Notes: generated from the sequence alone by a model not told the origin. A stretch of 64,000 bases of DNA from Kineosphaera limosa NBRC 100340 (GCF_000298215.1 NZ_BAHD01000030.1:1-64000), one strand, 5' to 3'. Positions 47,471-55,479 are shown, numbered from the stretch's first letter. Numbers and translations: made by a program.

Positions 47471-47491
47471 TGTCGCACTACAAACACGACA
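47471..47491 (-). promoter_or_regulatory. Likely operator of the GntR-membrane protein pair
   Basis: TGTCG and CGACA (47471-47475 and 47487-47491) form an inverted repeat with an 11-bp spacer, 10 nt ahead of the GTG of the first gene and overlapping its promoter region. This is the usual place for a YtrA-type autorepressor site. Confidence 0.45.
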
Positions 47492-47575
47492 ATAGGCGGT
47501 GCGACTGAGTTGGACAAGGGGCTAGGCGTCACTGGGGTCCCACTGCGACAGGTCGACGGACTGACTCACCGCACG

Positions 47576-48346
47576 TCAGTAGACGCGGACCTGATCGCCG
47601 ATTCGCAGGCCACCGTTCCACAGCATGTCCATGGCCTTGGTGCTGACGCGGGCGCAGCCGTGGGAGGCGGGCCGGCCGGGGATGCTGCCGTCGGCGACAC
47701 CGTGCACGGCGTAGCCGCGGAAGAAGTACTTGGGGCGGTAGAGCTTGCCGAGCGGCGCGGTGTGCCAGCGGTTGATCTGCCGGAACACGCGGTAGGTGCC
47801 CTTGGGCGTGGGGGTGGCTTTGGTGCCGGTGCTCGTGTTGATGACCGACGTCACCTTGCCGTCGACGACCAGCAGCATGATCTGGCGCTGCAGGTCGATC
47901 TCGAGCACGCGACCCTTCGTGCTCCGGGCCTTCGGCATGACCCCCTTGTCGAGCGCGGCGCGGGTCGCCGGCCCGGCCACCCCGTCGCGGCCCAACCCGG
48001 CGACCTTCTGGACCGCCATGACGGCCTGCGCGGTGGAGTGGTCGTAGCGCCCCGAGGGTTTGCCGGACCAGTACCCCTTCGTGCCGAGCTCCGTCTGCAG
48101 CGACGTCACTGCGGGCCCGGTGGCCCCGAGGCGCAGCAGCGGCGGGTTCACGCGCGGCGTCGCCTTCGTGCTCCCGGGCTTGCGTTCGGGCGAGCTGGCA
48201 GTGTGCACGGCCGCCTGCACGGCTGCGGGCGCAGTGACTGCCGGTGCCCTCGTCGGCGCCGCGGCCTGCGCGGGCGCTACCGCGACAAAGGGAACGAGCG
48301 CGACGGCCGAGCCGACGGCGATGGACAGAACTGATGACTTACGCAT
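47576..48346 (-). CDS. L,D-transpeptidase with peptidoglycan-binding domain
   Basis: The 256-residue precursor has a Sec signal peptide (about residues 1-29, cut near APAQAAA), a Pro/Thr-rich linker, a PG_binding_1 domain (LLRLGATGPAVTSLQTELGTKGYWSGKPSGRYDHSTAQAVMAVQK) and a YkuD catalytic domain with HGVADGSIPGRPASHGCARV; Cys 231 is the nucleophile and the His, Ser, Gly and Arg around it are intact. It forms 3-3 cross-links in, or attaches groups to, the cell wall. ATG 48346 follows a G-rich site; a start 10 codons earlier is less likely. Candidate -10 TATTCT is at 48444-48449. Confidence 0.92.
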   Translation of the reverse strand: MRKSSVLSIAVGSAVALVPFVAVAPAQAAAPTRAPAVTAPAAVQAAVHTASSPERKPGSTKATPRVNPPLLRLGATGPAVTSLQTELGTKGYWSGKPSGRYDHSTAQAVMAVQKVAGLGRDGVAGPATRAALDKGVMPKARSTKGRVLEIDLQRQIMLLVVDGKVTSVINTSTGTKATPTPKGTYRVFRQINRWHTAPLGKLYRPKYFFRGYAVHGVADGSIPGRPASHGCARVSTKAMDMLWNGGLRIGDQVRVY

Positions 48347-48545
48347 GAGGTACCCCCCGGTACTTTCTCGCCGCACCCCCGGTGCGGACCCCCGGCCGCG
48401 CGCGAATCGCCTCGACCAGCGCCCTTGTGCAGGACACGCGTTCAGAATAGTCGTCCGAACTCACAGACCGTTCACGATTCCCTCACGTCTGCGCAACGAT
48501 TTGCCCGGCCACTGCCCCCGCCTTCCCGGCGGGCGGCGCCCGGCC

Positions 48546-48656
48546 CACTGGACAACCGCAACCGCGACTGGGCACCCGCCAACCGACTGGACTACTGCTC
48601 GAGCAGTTGCCCAGTGGGGTCAGCGATTGTCCAGTGCGGGCAGCCGTTGCCCAGTC
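48546..48656. repeat. Mirror-symmetric array of six 11-bp sites
   Basis: Three forward copies of SACTGGRCAAC (48546, 48566, 48585) face three reverse copies (48606, 48626, 48646) at a 19-20-bp period around a perfect 14-bp palindrome ACTGCTCGAGCAGT (48594-48607). The six sites agree with one another better than the arms would pair as a hairpin, so protein binding is more likely than RNA structure. The array lies between the end of the broken hipA (its last site overlaps the hipA stop) and the L,D-transpeptidase promoter. The other bases in 48347-48545 show a 7-bp hairpin at 48371-48387 and nothing else. Confidence 0.75.
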
Positions 48657-49941
48657 AGTCGCGCTGGGTCGGTTTGGCCCTCAAACGCAACCAACCAGCC
48701 GCGTCGAACGCCGAGCGCGCCTGGGCCACTCGGTCGGCGAGCAGCCGCCAGACCTCCGGGGTGACTCCCGGATGCGCCGTCCGGTCGACCTCCTCTAGGG
48801 CCCGCCCCAACTGCGTCACGACATCGTGAACGACAGGCTCCGCGCGCTCCCGGGACACGCCCCATGTCCTGATCTCCTCGACCACACTCTGGATCGACAG
48901 CTGGGCGAAGTCCGACTCACCGGCCAGATCCAACGCCGTCCGATAGCCCCCGGGATGATGCAGATGCACGGCCACGTCGTATGCGGGGGCGACCGACACT
49001 GTGCCATCGGGAAGCCGCAGGATCGAGGTGTTCTTGGCATGGTGATCGGCGTTGCCCACGAGGTACTAGAACGTCACAAGGCGCGCCATCGGGCCGATCC
49101 GCCCTCCGTCCTGGCCGAGCGCACGCGCGCCCTCTCGCCAGGACGGCAATGTCCGGCCACGCTGGAATTTGCGCGCCGGATCAGCCGTGTTCAACCCGAA
49201 GACTTGCGCCAGGTCCTCCTCATGGATCCGCTGCACGCGGCCATCGACGAGCACGCGGTCGTAGCGAGAGACGGCGATAGCTCGGCGGCCATCGAAGTCG
49301 AGCACCGACGCCTGAACGGTGGTCACACCGATCCGCCGACCCAGATCGAGGCAGAGTGCTTCGGTATCCACAACGTCGGCCGCAACACTGTCCGCGGGAT
49401 GGGCCACCTTGAGAATCCACGTGGACGGCACCCCCGCCGGGGGAAGCAGCCAGGTGCCGTCGTCCGCGCGCGACAAAGCGATCTTGGGCACGAACCCGGG
49501 CAGGATAGGCGAGGTCGTCCCGCCTGCATTCGACGAGTCGGCCTTATCGAGTAGCGAACGCACGTCGCTGTCGTTGAGCCGGATCGACACGTAGCCGGCC
49601 GAACTCGCGAGTCCCGCCGGGTCGGGTCCAATCACGAGAGCCCCAGGAGTGTCCCACCCATACCGATCCAGCAGGGCGAACAGATCCCCGGGCTCGATTC
49701 CTGCGTTGACGGCGTAGTGGATGCGGGCGGCGCCCTCAGGTAGCAGCCCCTCGACGAATGCTCCGACTAGCAGGTCGTGGACCGGCTGCCCGATCGCGAA
49801 CCCATGTGAGACAACTCGCGCACCGAGCCCCCAACGGTCGGCCGCCAACGGTGTCCACGACCAGTGGAGCCGATTGGGTGCACGTCCACGGGTGATGTCG
49901 GCAACGTGCGTCCCGCAGAGGTGAACTGCCAGAGACTCCAT
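48655..49941 (-). pseudogene. hipA: HipA-type kinase toxin interrupted by an amber stop
   Basis: Two in-frame ORFs together make a complete HipA (about 428 codons). The N-terminal part has the Couple_hipA region (HGFAIGQPVHDLLVGAFVEGLLPE...) and the ATP-binding side (PSTWILKVAHP); the C-terminal part has the catalytic YLVGNADHHAKNTSIL. Between LVTF and YLVGN stands TAG (49066-49068). A truncated product would lack the kinase catalytic loop and so be inactive, unless the stop is read through or GTG 49059 restarts. I see no HipB antitoxin gene upstream. ATG 49941 (after GGAAGG) is chosen; ATG 49962 is possible. Confidence 0.8.
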
Positions 49942-49972
49942 TGGGCCTTCCGACATCGACATCGCGGATGTG

Positions 49973-50010
49973 CGTAAATCTGCACAACACCGCCCTTGTG
50001 CAGATTTACG
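49973..50010. repeat. Perfect 15-bp inverted repeat upstream of hipA
   Basis: CGTAAATCTGCACAA (49973-49987) and its exact reverse complement (49996-50010) are separated by 8 bp. It lies 12 nt after the CoA-lyase stop and about 30 nt before the hipA start on the same strand. It could be the operator of a lost or distant hipB, or a terminator for the lyase operon; there is no U-run and the stem is A/T-rich for this genome. Confidence 0.7.
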
Positions 50011-50022
50011 TACAACCCGGAC

Positions 50023-50901
50023 TCAGGCCTCCTCGAGCGCCTGGATGGCCTCATGCATGGTGAGGATGCGCTGGGCGGACTCGACGTGCAGGTTCTCGAT
50101 GAGGCGGCCGTTGTACGTGACGACGCCGCCGCTGCCGCCCGCCTCCCACGCCTCCAGCACGCCGCGGGCGTCGGTGATGGCCTGCTCGCTGGGGGCGAAG
50201 GCCTCATTGGCGCCGGCGACCTGGCCGGGGTGGATGAGCGTCTTGCCGTCGAAGCCCATCTGGCGTCCCTGGGCGCACTCGGCGAGGAAGCCCTCGGTGT
50301 TCTTCACGTCGTTGTAGACGCCGTCGAGAATCGCCTTACCCGCCGCGCGGGCCCCGAGTAGCGCGGTGCCGAGCGCAGCCAGCAGCGGCTCGCGGCCGGG
50401 CACGTGCTCGGCGTACAGCTCCTTGACCAGGTCGTTCGTGCCCATCACCAACACCGACAGGCGCGGTGAGGCCGACGCGATCTCGTGGCAGCGCAGCATC
50501 GCGATCGGCGTCTCGACCATCGCCCACAACGTTGTGTGATCCGGCGCGCCAGCCCGCTCCATGGCCTCGACCAGCGCCAGCACCTCGGCCGCCGAGTTGA
50601 CCTTGGGCACGGCGATGGCGTCCGGGCCGGCCTTGGCCGCCGCCGCCAGGTCCGCCTCGTGCCACTGGGTGCCGATCGCGTTGATGCGGATCGTCACCTC
50701 GCGGCGCCCGTAGTCGCCCGTTTGCGCCGCGGCGCACGCCTGCTCGCGGGCGACGTCCTTGGCGTCGGGTGCCACGGCGTCCTCGAGGTCGAGGATCAGC
50801 CCGTCGCACGGCAGGGTCGCCGCCTTGGCCAGCGCCCGCTCGTTCGAAGCCGGCATGTAGAGCACCGAACGGCGGGGCCGGAAGGTCGTCTGCTGTGTCA
50901 T
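50023..50901 (-). CDS. HpcH/HpaI (CitE-like) CoA-ester lyase
   Basis: This 292-residue TIM-barrel protein shows RRSVLYMPASNERALAKAATLPCDGLILDLEDAV (with the metal-binding LEDAV), RINAIGTQWHEADL, AIAVPKVNSAAEV, a catalytic-region MVETPIAML, SVLVMGTNDLVKEL and GKTLIHPGQV. The family includes citryl-CoA, citramalyl-CoA and malyl-CoA lyases and the malyl-CoA thioesterase Mcl2. It overlaps nothing but starts 3 nt after the next lyase gene (GGAGG before ATG 50901), so they form an operon. Which CoA ester it uses is not readable. Confidence 0.85.
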   Translation of the reverse strand: MTQQTTFRPRRSVLYMPASNERALAKAATLPCDGLILDLEDAVAPDAKDVAREQACAAAQTGDYGRREVTIRINAIGTQWHEADLAAAAKAGPDAIAVPKVNSAAEVLALVEAMERAGAPDHTTLWAMVETPIAMLRCHEIASASPRLSVLVMGTNDLVKELYAEHVPGREPLLAALGTALLGARAAGKAILDGVYNDVKNTEGFLAECAQGRQMGFDGKTLIHPGQVAGANEAFAPSEQAITDARGVLEAWEAGGSGGVVTYNGRLIENLHVESAQRILTMHEAIQALEEA

Positions 50902-50903
50902 GA

Positions 50904-51983
50904 TCACGCCTCCTGGTCCGCGACGGACGCCCGGGCGGCCTCGTACTGCTCGCCCAGCTCCGGATCGATCGCGCCGAGCTGCTGCGCCAACTCCACCATC
51001 ACGAGGCACTGCTTGAGGGAGGCGTCGTCCTCCATCTTGCCGTCGAGCATCACCGCGCCCGTGCCGTCGCCCATCGCCGCCTTGACCCGGTAGGCGTGCG
51101 CCACGTCGGCCGGGTCGGGGCTGAACACCTTGCGGGCGATCGCGATCTGCGCCGGGTGCAGCGTCCACGTGCCCACGCACCCCAGCAGGAAGGCGTTGCG
51201 GAACTGGTCCTCGCACGCCACGACATCCTTGATGTCGCCGAACGGGCCGTAGTAGGCGTAGATGCCGTGCATCGCGCACGCGTCGACCATCCGCGCGACC
51301 GTGTAGTGCCACAGATCCTGCTGGTAGGTGCTGCGCTGCCCCTGGATGTCGCCGTCGACCGGGTCCTGCCGCACGAGGTACCCGGGGTGCCCGCCGCCCA
51401 CGCGCGTCGTCTTCATCTTGCGGTCCGCGGCCAGGTCGGCCGGGCCGAGCGAGATGCCCTGCATGCGCGGGCTAGCGCCGCAGATCTCCTCGACGTTGAC
51501 CATGCCGCGCGCCGTCTCCAGGATCGCGTGCACGAGGATCGGCCTGGTCAGCCCCGCCTTGGCCTCCAACTGCGCTAGCAGCCGGTCGATGTAGTGGATG
51601 TCCTCGGCGCCCTGCACCTTGGGCACCATGATGACGTCGAGCTTGTCGCCGATCTCGGTCACCAGCGTCGTCAGGTCGTCCAGCACCCACGGGCTGTCGA
51701 GCGCGTTGATCCGCGTCCACAGCTGCGTCGGGCCGAAGTCGGTGGCCTTGGCGATGTCGACGAGCCCCTGCCGGGCGGCCAGCTTGTTGTCGGCCTTCAC
51801 CGCATCCTCGAGGTTGCCCAGCAGCACGTCGACCGTGCCGATCATGTCCGGCACCTTGGCCGCCATCTTGGGGTTGCTCGGGTCGAAGAAGTGGATCATG
51901 CGGGTCGGCCGGGCCGGCACCTCACGCACGGGTTGGGGTGCCCCCACGGCCAGTGGGGCGAAGAAGTCCTTGGCGCTGCGCAT
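50904..51983 (-). CDS. Malyl-CoA/beta-methylmalyl-CoA lyase-like protein
   Basis: The 359 residues are close to Mcl1-type lyases in length and wording: [114 protein letters not shown] and [15 protein letters not shown]. Such enzymes cleave beta-methylmalyl-CoA and malyl-CoA to glyoxylate plus a CoA ester. With the CitE-like partner downstream and the MaoC hydratase at 1.9-2.9 kb, an ethylmalonyl-CoA-type or C4/C5 dicarboxyl-CoA route is suggested. ATG follows AAGGAGG. Confidence 0.85.
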   Translation of the reverse strand: MRSAKDFFAPLAVGAPQPVREVPARPTRMIHFFDPSNPKMAAKVPDMIGTVDVLLGNLEDAVKADNKLAARQGLVDIAKATDFGPTQLWTRINALDSPWVLDDLTTLVTEIGDKLDVIMVPKVQGAEDIHYIDRLLAQLEAKAGLTRPILVHAILETARGMVNVEEICGASPRMQGISLGPADLAADRKMKTTRVGGGHPGYLVRQDPVDGDIQGQRSTYQQDLWHYTVARMVDACAMHGIYAYYGPFGDIKDVVACEDQFRNAFLLGCVGTWTLHPAQIAIARKVFSPDPADVAHAYRVKAAMGDGTGAVMLDGKMEDDASLKQCLVMVELAQQLGAIDPELGEQYEAARASVADQEA

Positions 51984-52112
51984 CGGGATAGGGCCTCCTT
52001 AAGGCATCGCGGGCGGGTCGACAAACGGCGACTGGGATCCCACCCACGACTCTAATCACGCCCACCCGCGCCGTTACCCCAATCGGCGCAGTTGCGCCCC
52101 GGGCATGGTGAC

Positions 52113-52184
52113 GTCGAGTCGTCGTTTCGGGCCGCCAATCGAGGCGACGCAGGGACGCCTCGATCCGAGAAACGACAACTCGAC
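52113..52184. repeat. Long nested hairpin (72 nt) before the MgtE-like gene
   Basis: Pairs are 52113-52119 with 52178-52184, 52121-52128 with 52169-52176 (one C-A mismatch between the two helices), then, after a small internal loop, 52138-52146 with 52156-52164 around a 9-nt loop. In all 24 bp are paired. It lies between divergent genes, 52 nt before the GTG of the MgtE-like gene and beyond its predicted leaderless start, so it is not a leader riboswitch for that gene. The outer arms look like terminal inverted repeats of a small element. Confidence 0.65.
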
Positions 52185-52224
52185 CGAAGGCCGCGCGATG
52201 GCCGGGGCACGGCAAAGCCACAGG

Positions 52225-52230
52225 TAGCCT
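52225..52230 (+). promoter_or_regulatory. -10 box for leaderless MgtE-like gene
   Basis: TAGCCT lies at -12 to -7 of the GTG at 52237, and no ribosome-binding site is present, so the transcript should be leaderless. Confidence 0.45.
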
Positions 52231-52236
52231 GGGCCC

Positions 52237-53514
52237 GTGAGCTCGCGCGTCTTCGTCTCGCGGTTGGCGAGCCTGTCCGTCTTCGACCCCCTTGGTGATC
52301 AGGTGGGTCGAGTGCGCGACGTCATCGTCACCGTCTCCCCGCGCCGCCACCGGCCGCGGGTCATCGGCCTGGCCGTCGAGGTGCCCGGCAAACGTCGCGT
52401 GTTCGTGCCGATGACTCGGGTCACGAACATCGACGCCGGTCAGGTCATCACGACTGGCCTGGTCAACATGCGCCGGTTCGAGCAGCGACCCAACGAGACG
52501 CTGGTCATCGGCGAAGTCTTCGACCGCTCGGTCACCGTGCGCGATCCCGACGAGCCCACCGGCACGTACGAGGCCCTCGTCGAAGACCTCGCCATCGAGA
52601 AGGAGCGGCTGCGCGACTGGTCCGTGGTCAAGGCCTTCGTTCGCAAGGGCGATGGCGCCCGCACCTTCGGCGGTCTCGGCCGGCGCCGCGGCGAGACCGC
52701 GGTCGTGCCGATCGAGGACGTCGTCGGCCTCCTGACCGTCGACGCCGGCCAGGGCGCCGCGAGCCTGCTCGCCAGCTACGACGACCTCAAGGCCGCCGAC
52801 CTGGCCGAACTCATCCGCGACCTGCGTCCCGACCGGCGCATCCAGGTCGCCGCAGCCCTCGACGACGAGAAGCTGGCCGACGTCCTCGAAGAGCTCCCCG
52901 AGGACGACCAGGTGCCGATCCTGGCCGCGCTCGCCTCCGACCGGGCCGCCGACGTGCTCGAGGCCATGCAGCCCGACGACGCCGCCGACCTGCTCTCCGA
53001 GCTGCCGCCGGAGGCCCAGGAGCGCTACCTGCAGCTCATGGAGCCCGACGAGGCCGCCGACATCCGTCGACTGCTGACGTACGAAGAGGACACTGCCGGT
53101 GGCCTCATGACGACCGAGCCGGTCATCCTGCCGCCGGAGGCGACGATCGCCGAGGCGCTGGCCCTCGTGCGACGCGCCGAGATCTCCACCGCCATGGCGG
53201 CCACCGTCTACGTGTGCCGCGCACCGCTGGAGACCCCGACCGGGCGCTATCTGGGCGTCGTGCACATCCAACGGCTGCTGCGCGAGCCGCCGCACGGGGT
53301 GGTCGGCGCCATTCTCGACAAGGGCATCGAGGTGCTCGGCCCGGACGCCTCCATCGGCAAGGTCGCCCGCAGCCTGGCCACCTACAACCTCGTCTCGGTA
53401 CCCATCGTCGACGAGGACAACCACCTGCTCGGCGCGGTGACGGTCGACGACGTGCTCGACCATCTGCTGCCCGAAGACTGGCGCGAGGAGCGGCACGAGG
53501 TGACCGATGACTGA
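52237..53514 (+). CDS. MgtE intracellular-domain protein with CBS pair, no membrane part
   Basis: This 425-residue protein has a PRC-barrel-like N-terminus (VFDPLGDQVGRVRDVIVTV..., about 1-90), an MgtE_N superhelix (ADLAELIRDLRPDRRIQVAAALDDEKLADVLEELPEDDQVPILAALASDRAADVLEAMQPDDAADLL) and CBS domains (GLMTTEPVILPPEATIAEALALVRR...LLGAVTVDDVLDHLLPEDW). It lacks the five-helix Mg2+ channel of true MgtE. It may bind Mg2+ and partner the DUF1003 membrane protein that overlaps its end. This pair is conserved in actinobacteria; the role is not established. Confidence 0.85.
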   Translation: MSSRVFVSRLASLSVFDPLGDQVGRVRDVIVTVSPRRHRPRVIGLAVEVPGKRRVFVPMTRVTNIDAGQVITTGLVNMRRFEQRPNETLVIGEVFDRSVTVRDPDEPTGTYEALVEDLAIEKERLRDWSVVKAFVRKGDGARTFGGLGRRRGETAVVPIEDVVGLLTVDAGQGAASLLASYDDLKAADLAELIRDLRPDRRIQVAAALDDEKLADVLEELPEDDQVPILAALASDRAADVLEAMQPDDAADLLSELPPEAQERYLQLMEPDEAADIRRLLTYEEDTAGGLMTTEPVILPPEATIAEALALVRRAEISTAMAATVYVCRAPLETPTGRYLGVVHIQRLLREPPHGVVGAILDKGIEVLGPDASIGKVARSLATYNLVSVPIVDEDNHLLGAVTVDDVLDHLLPEDWREERHEVTDD

Positions 53515-54205
53515 GGACAGCCGGTTCGGCCGGCTCGACCAACCCCGCGAGTCCCGCCGCCTGAGTTGGCCGGGCAAAGGCGTCGATCAGGAGCGCTTCG
53601 GCATCATCGCCGAGGCCTTCGCCCGGTGGATGGGCACCGCCCAGTTCCTCTTCTACATGACGTGTTTCGTCACCGCCTGGCTGATGTGGAACACGCTGAT
53701 GCCCGAGCCGTTCCAGTTCGACCCGCGGTCGCTGAACTACACCCTGCTCACGCTCATCCTGTCGCTGCAGGCCTCCTACGCCGCGCCGCTCATCCTGCTG
53801 GCCCAGAACCGCCAGGACGACCGCGATCGCGTCGGCCTCGAGCAGGACCGCGGCCGCGACGAACGCAACCTCGCCGACACCGAGTACCTGACCCGCGAGG
53901 TCGCCGCCCTGCGGATCGCCATGCGCGACGTGGCCACCCGCGACTACGTGCGCTCCGAACTGCGCGAGCTGCTCGACGAGCTCCGGGAGGACCTGCGCAG
54001 CGACGACCGGCCCGCTGACCAGGGCGCAGCCCCCGCCAAACCCAAACGCAAGAAGCGCCGCTCGACCGACACGTCGGCCATCCCCGTCATCCAGGAGCAC
54101 GGCGCCGCGACCGAGCGCGCCTCCAAGCCCAAAGCCAGCGACACCACAGCCGACCACCCGACCGACAATCCCCCCGCGACGAAGGGGCCCGGGCAGCCGA
54201 GCTGA
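53507..54205 (+). CDS. DUF1003 membrane protein
   Basis: The 232 residues hold the DUF1003 core: FARWMGTAQFLFYMTCFVTAWLMWNTL (helix 1) and LNYTLLTLILSLQASYAAPLILLAQNRQDDRDR (helix 2 with the family's conserved LAQNRQDDRDR), then a predicted coiled coil (about 125-165, REVAALRIAMRDVATRDYVRSELRELLDELRE) and a Lys/Thr-rich tail. Its start overlaps the MgtE-like stop by eight bases. A role in Mg2+ handling or membrane integrity is inferred from this pairing only. Confidence 0.88.
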   Translation: MTEDSRFGRLDQPRESRRLSWPGKGVDQERFGIIAEAFARWMGTAQFLFYMTCFVTAWLMWNTLMPEPFQFDPRSLNYTLLTLILSLQASYAAPLILLAQNRQDDRDRVGLEQDRGRDERNLADTEYLTREVAALRIAMRDVATRDYVRSELRELLDELREDLRSDDRPADQGAAPAKPKRKKRRSTDTSAIPVIQEHGAATERASKPKASDTTADHPTDNPPATKGPGQPS

Positions 54206-54213
54206 GCCGTCGA

Positions 54214-54219
54214 TAGAGT
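54214..54219 (+). promoter_or_regulatory. -10 box for leaderless mrp
   Basis: TAGAGT lies 13 nt before ATG 54227, within one base of the distance seen at the other leaderless genes here. A GTG three codons upstream (54218) would fall inside this box, which supports ATG 54227 as the start. Confidence 0.4.
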
Positions 54220-54226
54220 GGCGGGC

Positions 54227-55360
54227 ATGGTTGCCCCCACTCGCGATGCACTGCTGCAGGCCCTTTCGGGCGTCGAGGACCCCGAGATCCACCGCCCGAT
54301 CACCGATCTGGGCATGGTCGGCGACCTGCAGATCAGCGAGTCCGGCGCAGTGCTCGTCACCATCCTGCTCACCGTCTCCGGCTGCCCGCTGAAATCGAAA
54401 CTCGAGCACGACACCCGGCAGGCGTGCGAGTCCGTCGAGGGCGTGACCAGCGTCGACGTGCGCCTGGGAGTGATGAGCGACGAGCAGCGCGCGGCCCTGC
54501 GCGAGCACCTGCGCGGCGGGCAGGCCGAGCGGGAGATCCCGTTCGCGCGGCCCGACTCGCTGACCCGCGTGTACGCCGTGGCCTCCGGCAAGGGCGGCGT
54601 CGGCAAGTCGTCGGTGACCAGCAATCTCGCCGTCGCGCTCGCCGACCAGGGCCTGACCGTCGGGGTCGTCGACGCCGACATCTACGGCTTCTCCATCCCC
54701 CGCATGCTGGGGGTCGACCGCGCGCCGACGCAGGTCGACGACATGATCATGCCGCCCGAGGCCCAGGGCGTTCGGGTCATTTCGGTCGGGATGTTCGTGC
54801 CCGGCAACCAGCCCGTCGTGTGGCGCGGACCGATGTTGCACCGGGCCCTGCAGCAGTTTCTCTCCGACGTCTTCTGGGGCGACCTCGATGTACTCCTGCT
54901 CGATCTGCCTCCGGGCACCGGCGACGTCGCGATCTCCGTGGCCCAACTCATCCCCGGCACCGAGATCATCGTCGTGACGACCCCGCAGCAGGCGGCCGCG
55001 GAGGTCGCCGAGCGCGCCGGGTCGATCGCGGCGCAGACCCACCAGCGGGTCGTCGGCGTCATCGAGAACATGTCGTGGCTGGAGCTGCCCGACGGCTCCC
55101 GTCAGGAGATCTTCGGCTCCGGCGGTGGCCAGCACGTCGCCGACTCCCTCAGTCGGCTCATGGGGCACGAGGTGCCGCTGCTGGGCCAGATTCCCCTCGA
55201 TGTCGCGCTGCGCGAGGGTTCGGACGCCGGTGACCCCGTGGTGCGTTCGGCGCCCGACGGCCCGGCCGGAGTCGCCTTGCGCGGCATCGCGCGCGGCCTG
55301 GGCTCGCGCTCGCGCGGCCTGGCGGGGCGCAAACTCGGCCTCACGCCCACGGGGCGGTAA
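54227..55360 (+). CDS. mrp: Mrp/ApbC/NBP35-type iron-sulfur carrier ATPase
   Basis: The 377 residues combine an N-terminal MIP18/DUF59 domain (about 4-80, SGVEDPEIHRPITDLGMV) with a deviant Walker A SGKGGVGKSS (120-129), VVDADIYGFSIPRMLG, DLLLLDLPPGTGD-like LLLDLPPGTGDVAIS and VIENMSWLE. Mrp carries and delivers Fe-S clusters in the cytosol. The usual CxxC near the C-terminus is absent: after VIENMSWLELPDGS comes RQEIFGSGGG, as in many actinobacterial Mrp proteins. It lies between DUF1003 and a strong terminator. Confidence 0.92.
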   Translation: MVAPTRDALLQALSGVEDPEIHRPITDLGMVGDLQISESGAVLVTILLTVSGCPLKSKLEHDTRQACESVEGVTSVDVRLGVMSDEQRAALREHLRGGQAEREIPFARPDSLTRVYAVASGKGGVGKSSVTSNLAVALADQGLTVGVVDADIYGFSIPRMLGVDRAPTQVDDMIMPPEAQGVRVISVGMFVPGNQPVVWRGPMLHRALQQFLSDVFWGDLDVLLLDLPPGTGDVAISVAQLIPGTEIIVVTTPQQAAAEVAERAGSIAAQTHQRVVGVIENMSWLELPDGSRQEIFGSGGGQHVADSLSRLMGHEVPLLGQIPLDVALREGSDAGDPVVRSAPDGPAGVALRGIARGLGSRSRGLAGRKLGLTPTGR

Positions 55361-55382
55361 ACCACTCGACACCCCACTCCCC

Positions 55383-55421
55383 TACAGCCCTGCGGTCTTT
55401 GGCCGCAGGGCTGTACTTTTT
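55383..55421 (+). terminator. Rho-independent terminator after mrp
   Basis: A 13-bp perfect stem (55383-55395 with 55403-55415), 7-nt loop and the run CTTTTT (55416-55421). It is the most canonical terminator in the window. Confidence 0.92.
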
Positions 55422-55430
55422 GACGTCCAC

Positions 55431-55464
55431 GTCCTACTGTATTAAGTACCTAATACAGTAGGAC
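55431..55464 (+). promoter_or_regulatory. Operator of the GntR-ABC operon
   Basis: A perfect 14-bp inverted repeat, GTCCTACTGTATTA and its complement, with a 6-bp AGTACC spacer (55431-55444, 55451-55464) ends 16 nt before the gntR ATG. The A/T-rich arms can also hold the -10 box. This is the expected form and place of a YtrA-type autorepressor site. Confidence 0.8.
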
Positions 55465-55479
55465 GACAGGAGGCGAGCG

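Noticed and set aside
48347-48545. Possible c-di-AMP (ydaO-type) riboswitch before the L,D-transpeptidase
   Set aside because: Such switches often precede actinobacterial wall genes, but I find none of the conserved ydaO blocks on the minus strand; only a 7-bp hairpin is present.
48546-48656. CRISPR array
   Set aside because: Units are 11 bp, in both orientations with 8-9-bp gaps, and there are no cas genes.
49059-49068. Frameshift in hipA
   Set aside because: Both halves are in the same frame; a single TAG separates them, so it is a nonsense change and not a frameshift.
51984-52236. Mg-sensing (M-box) riboswitch before the MgtE-like gene
   Set aside because: The hairpin lacks M-box sequence blocks and lies upstream of a probable leaderless start.
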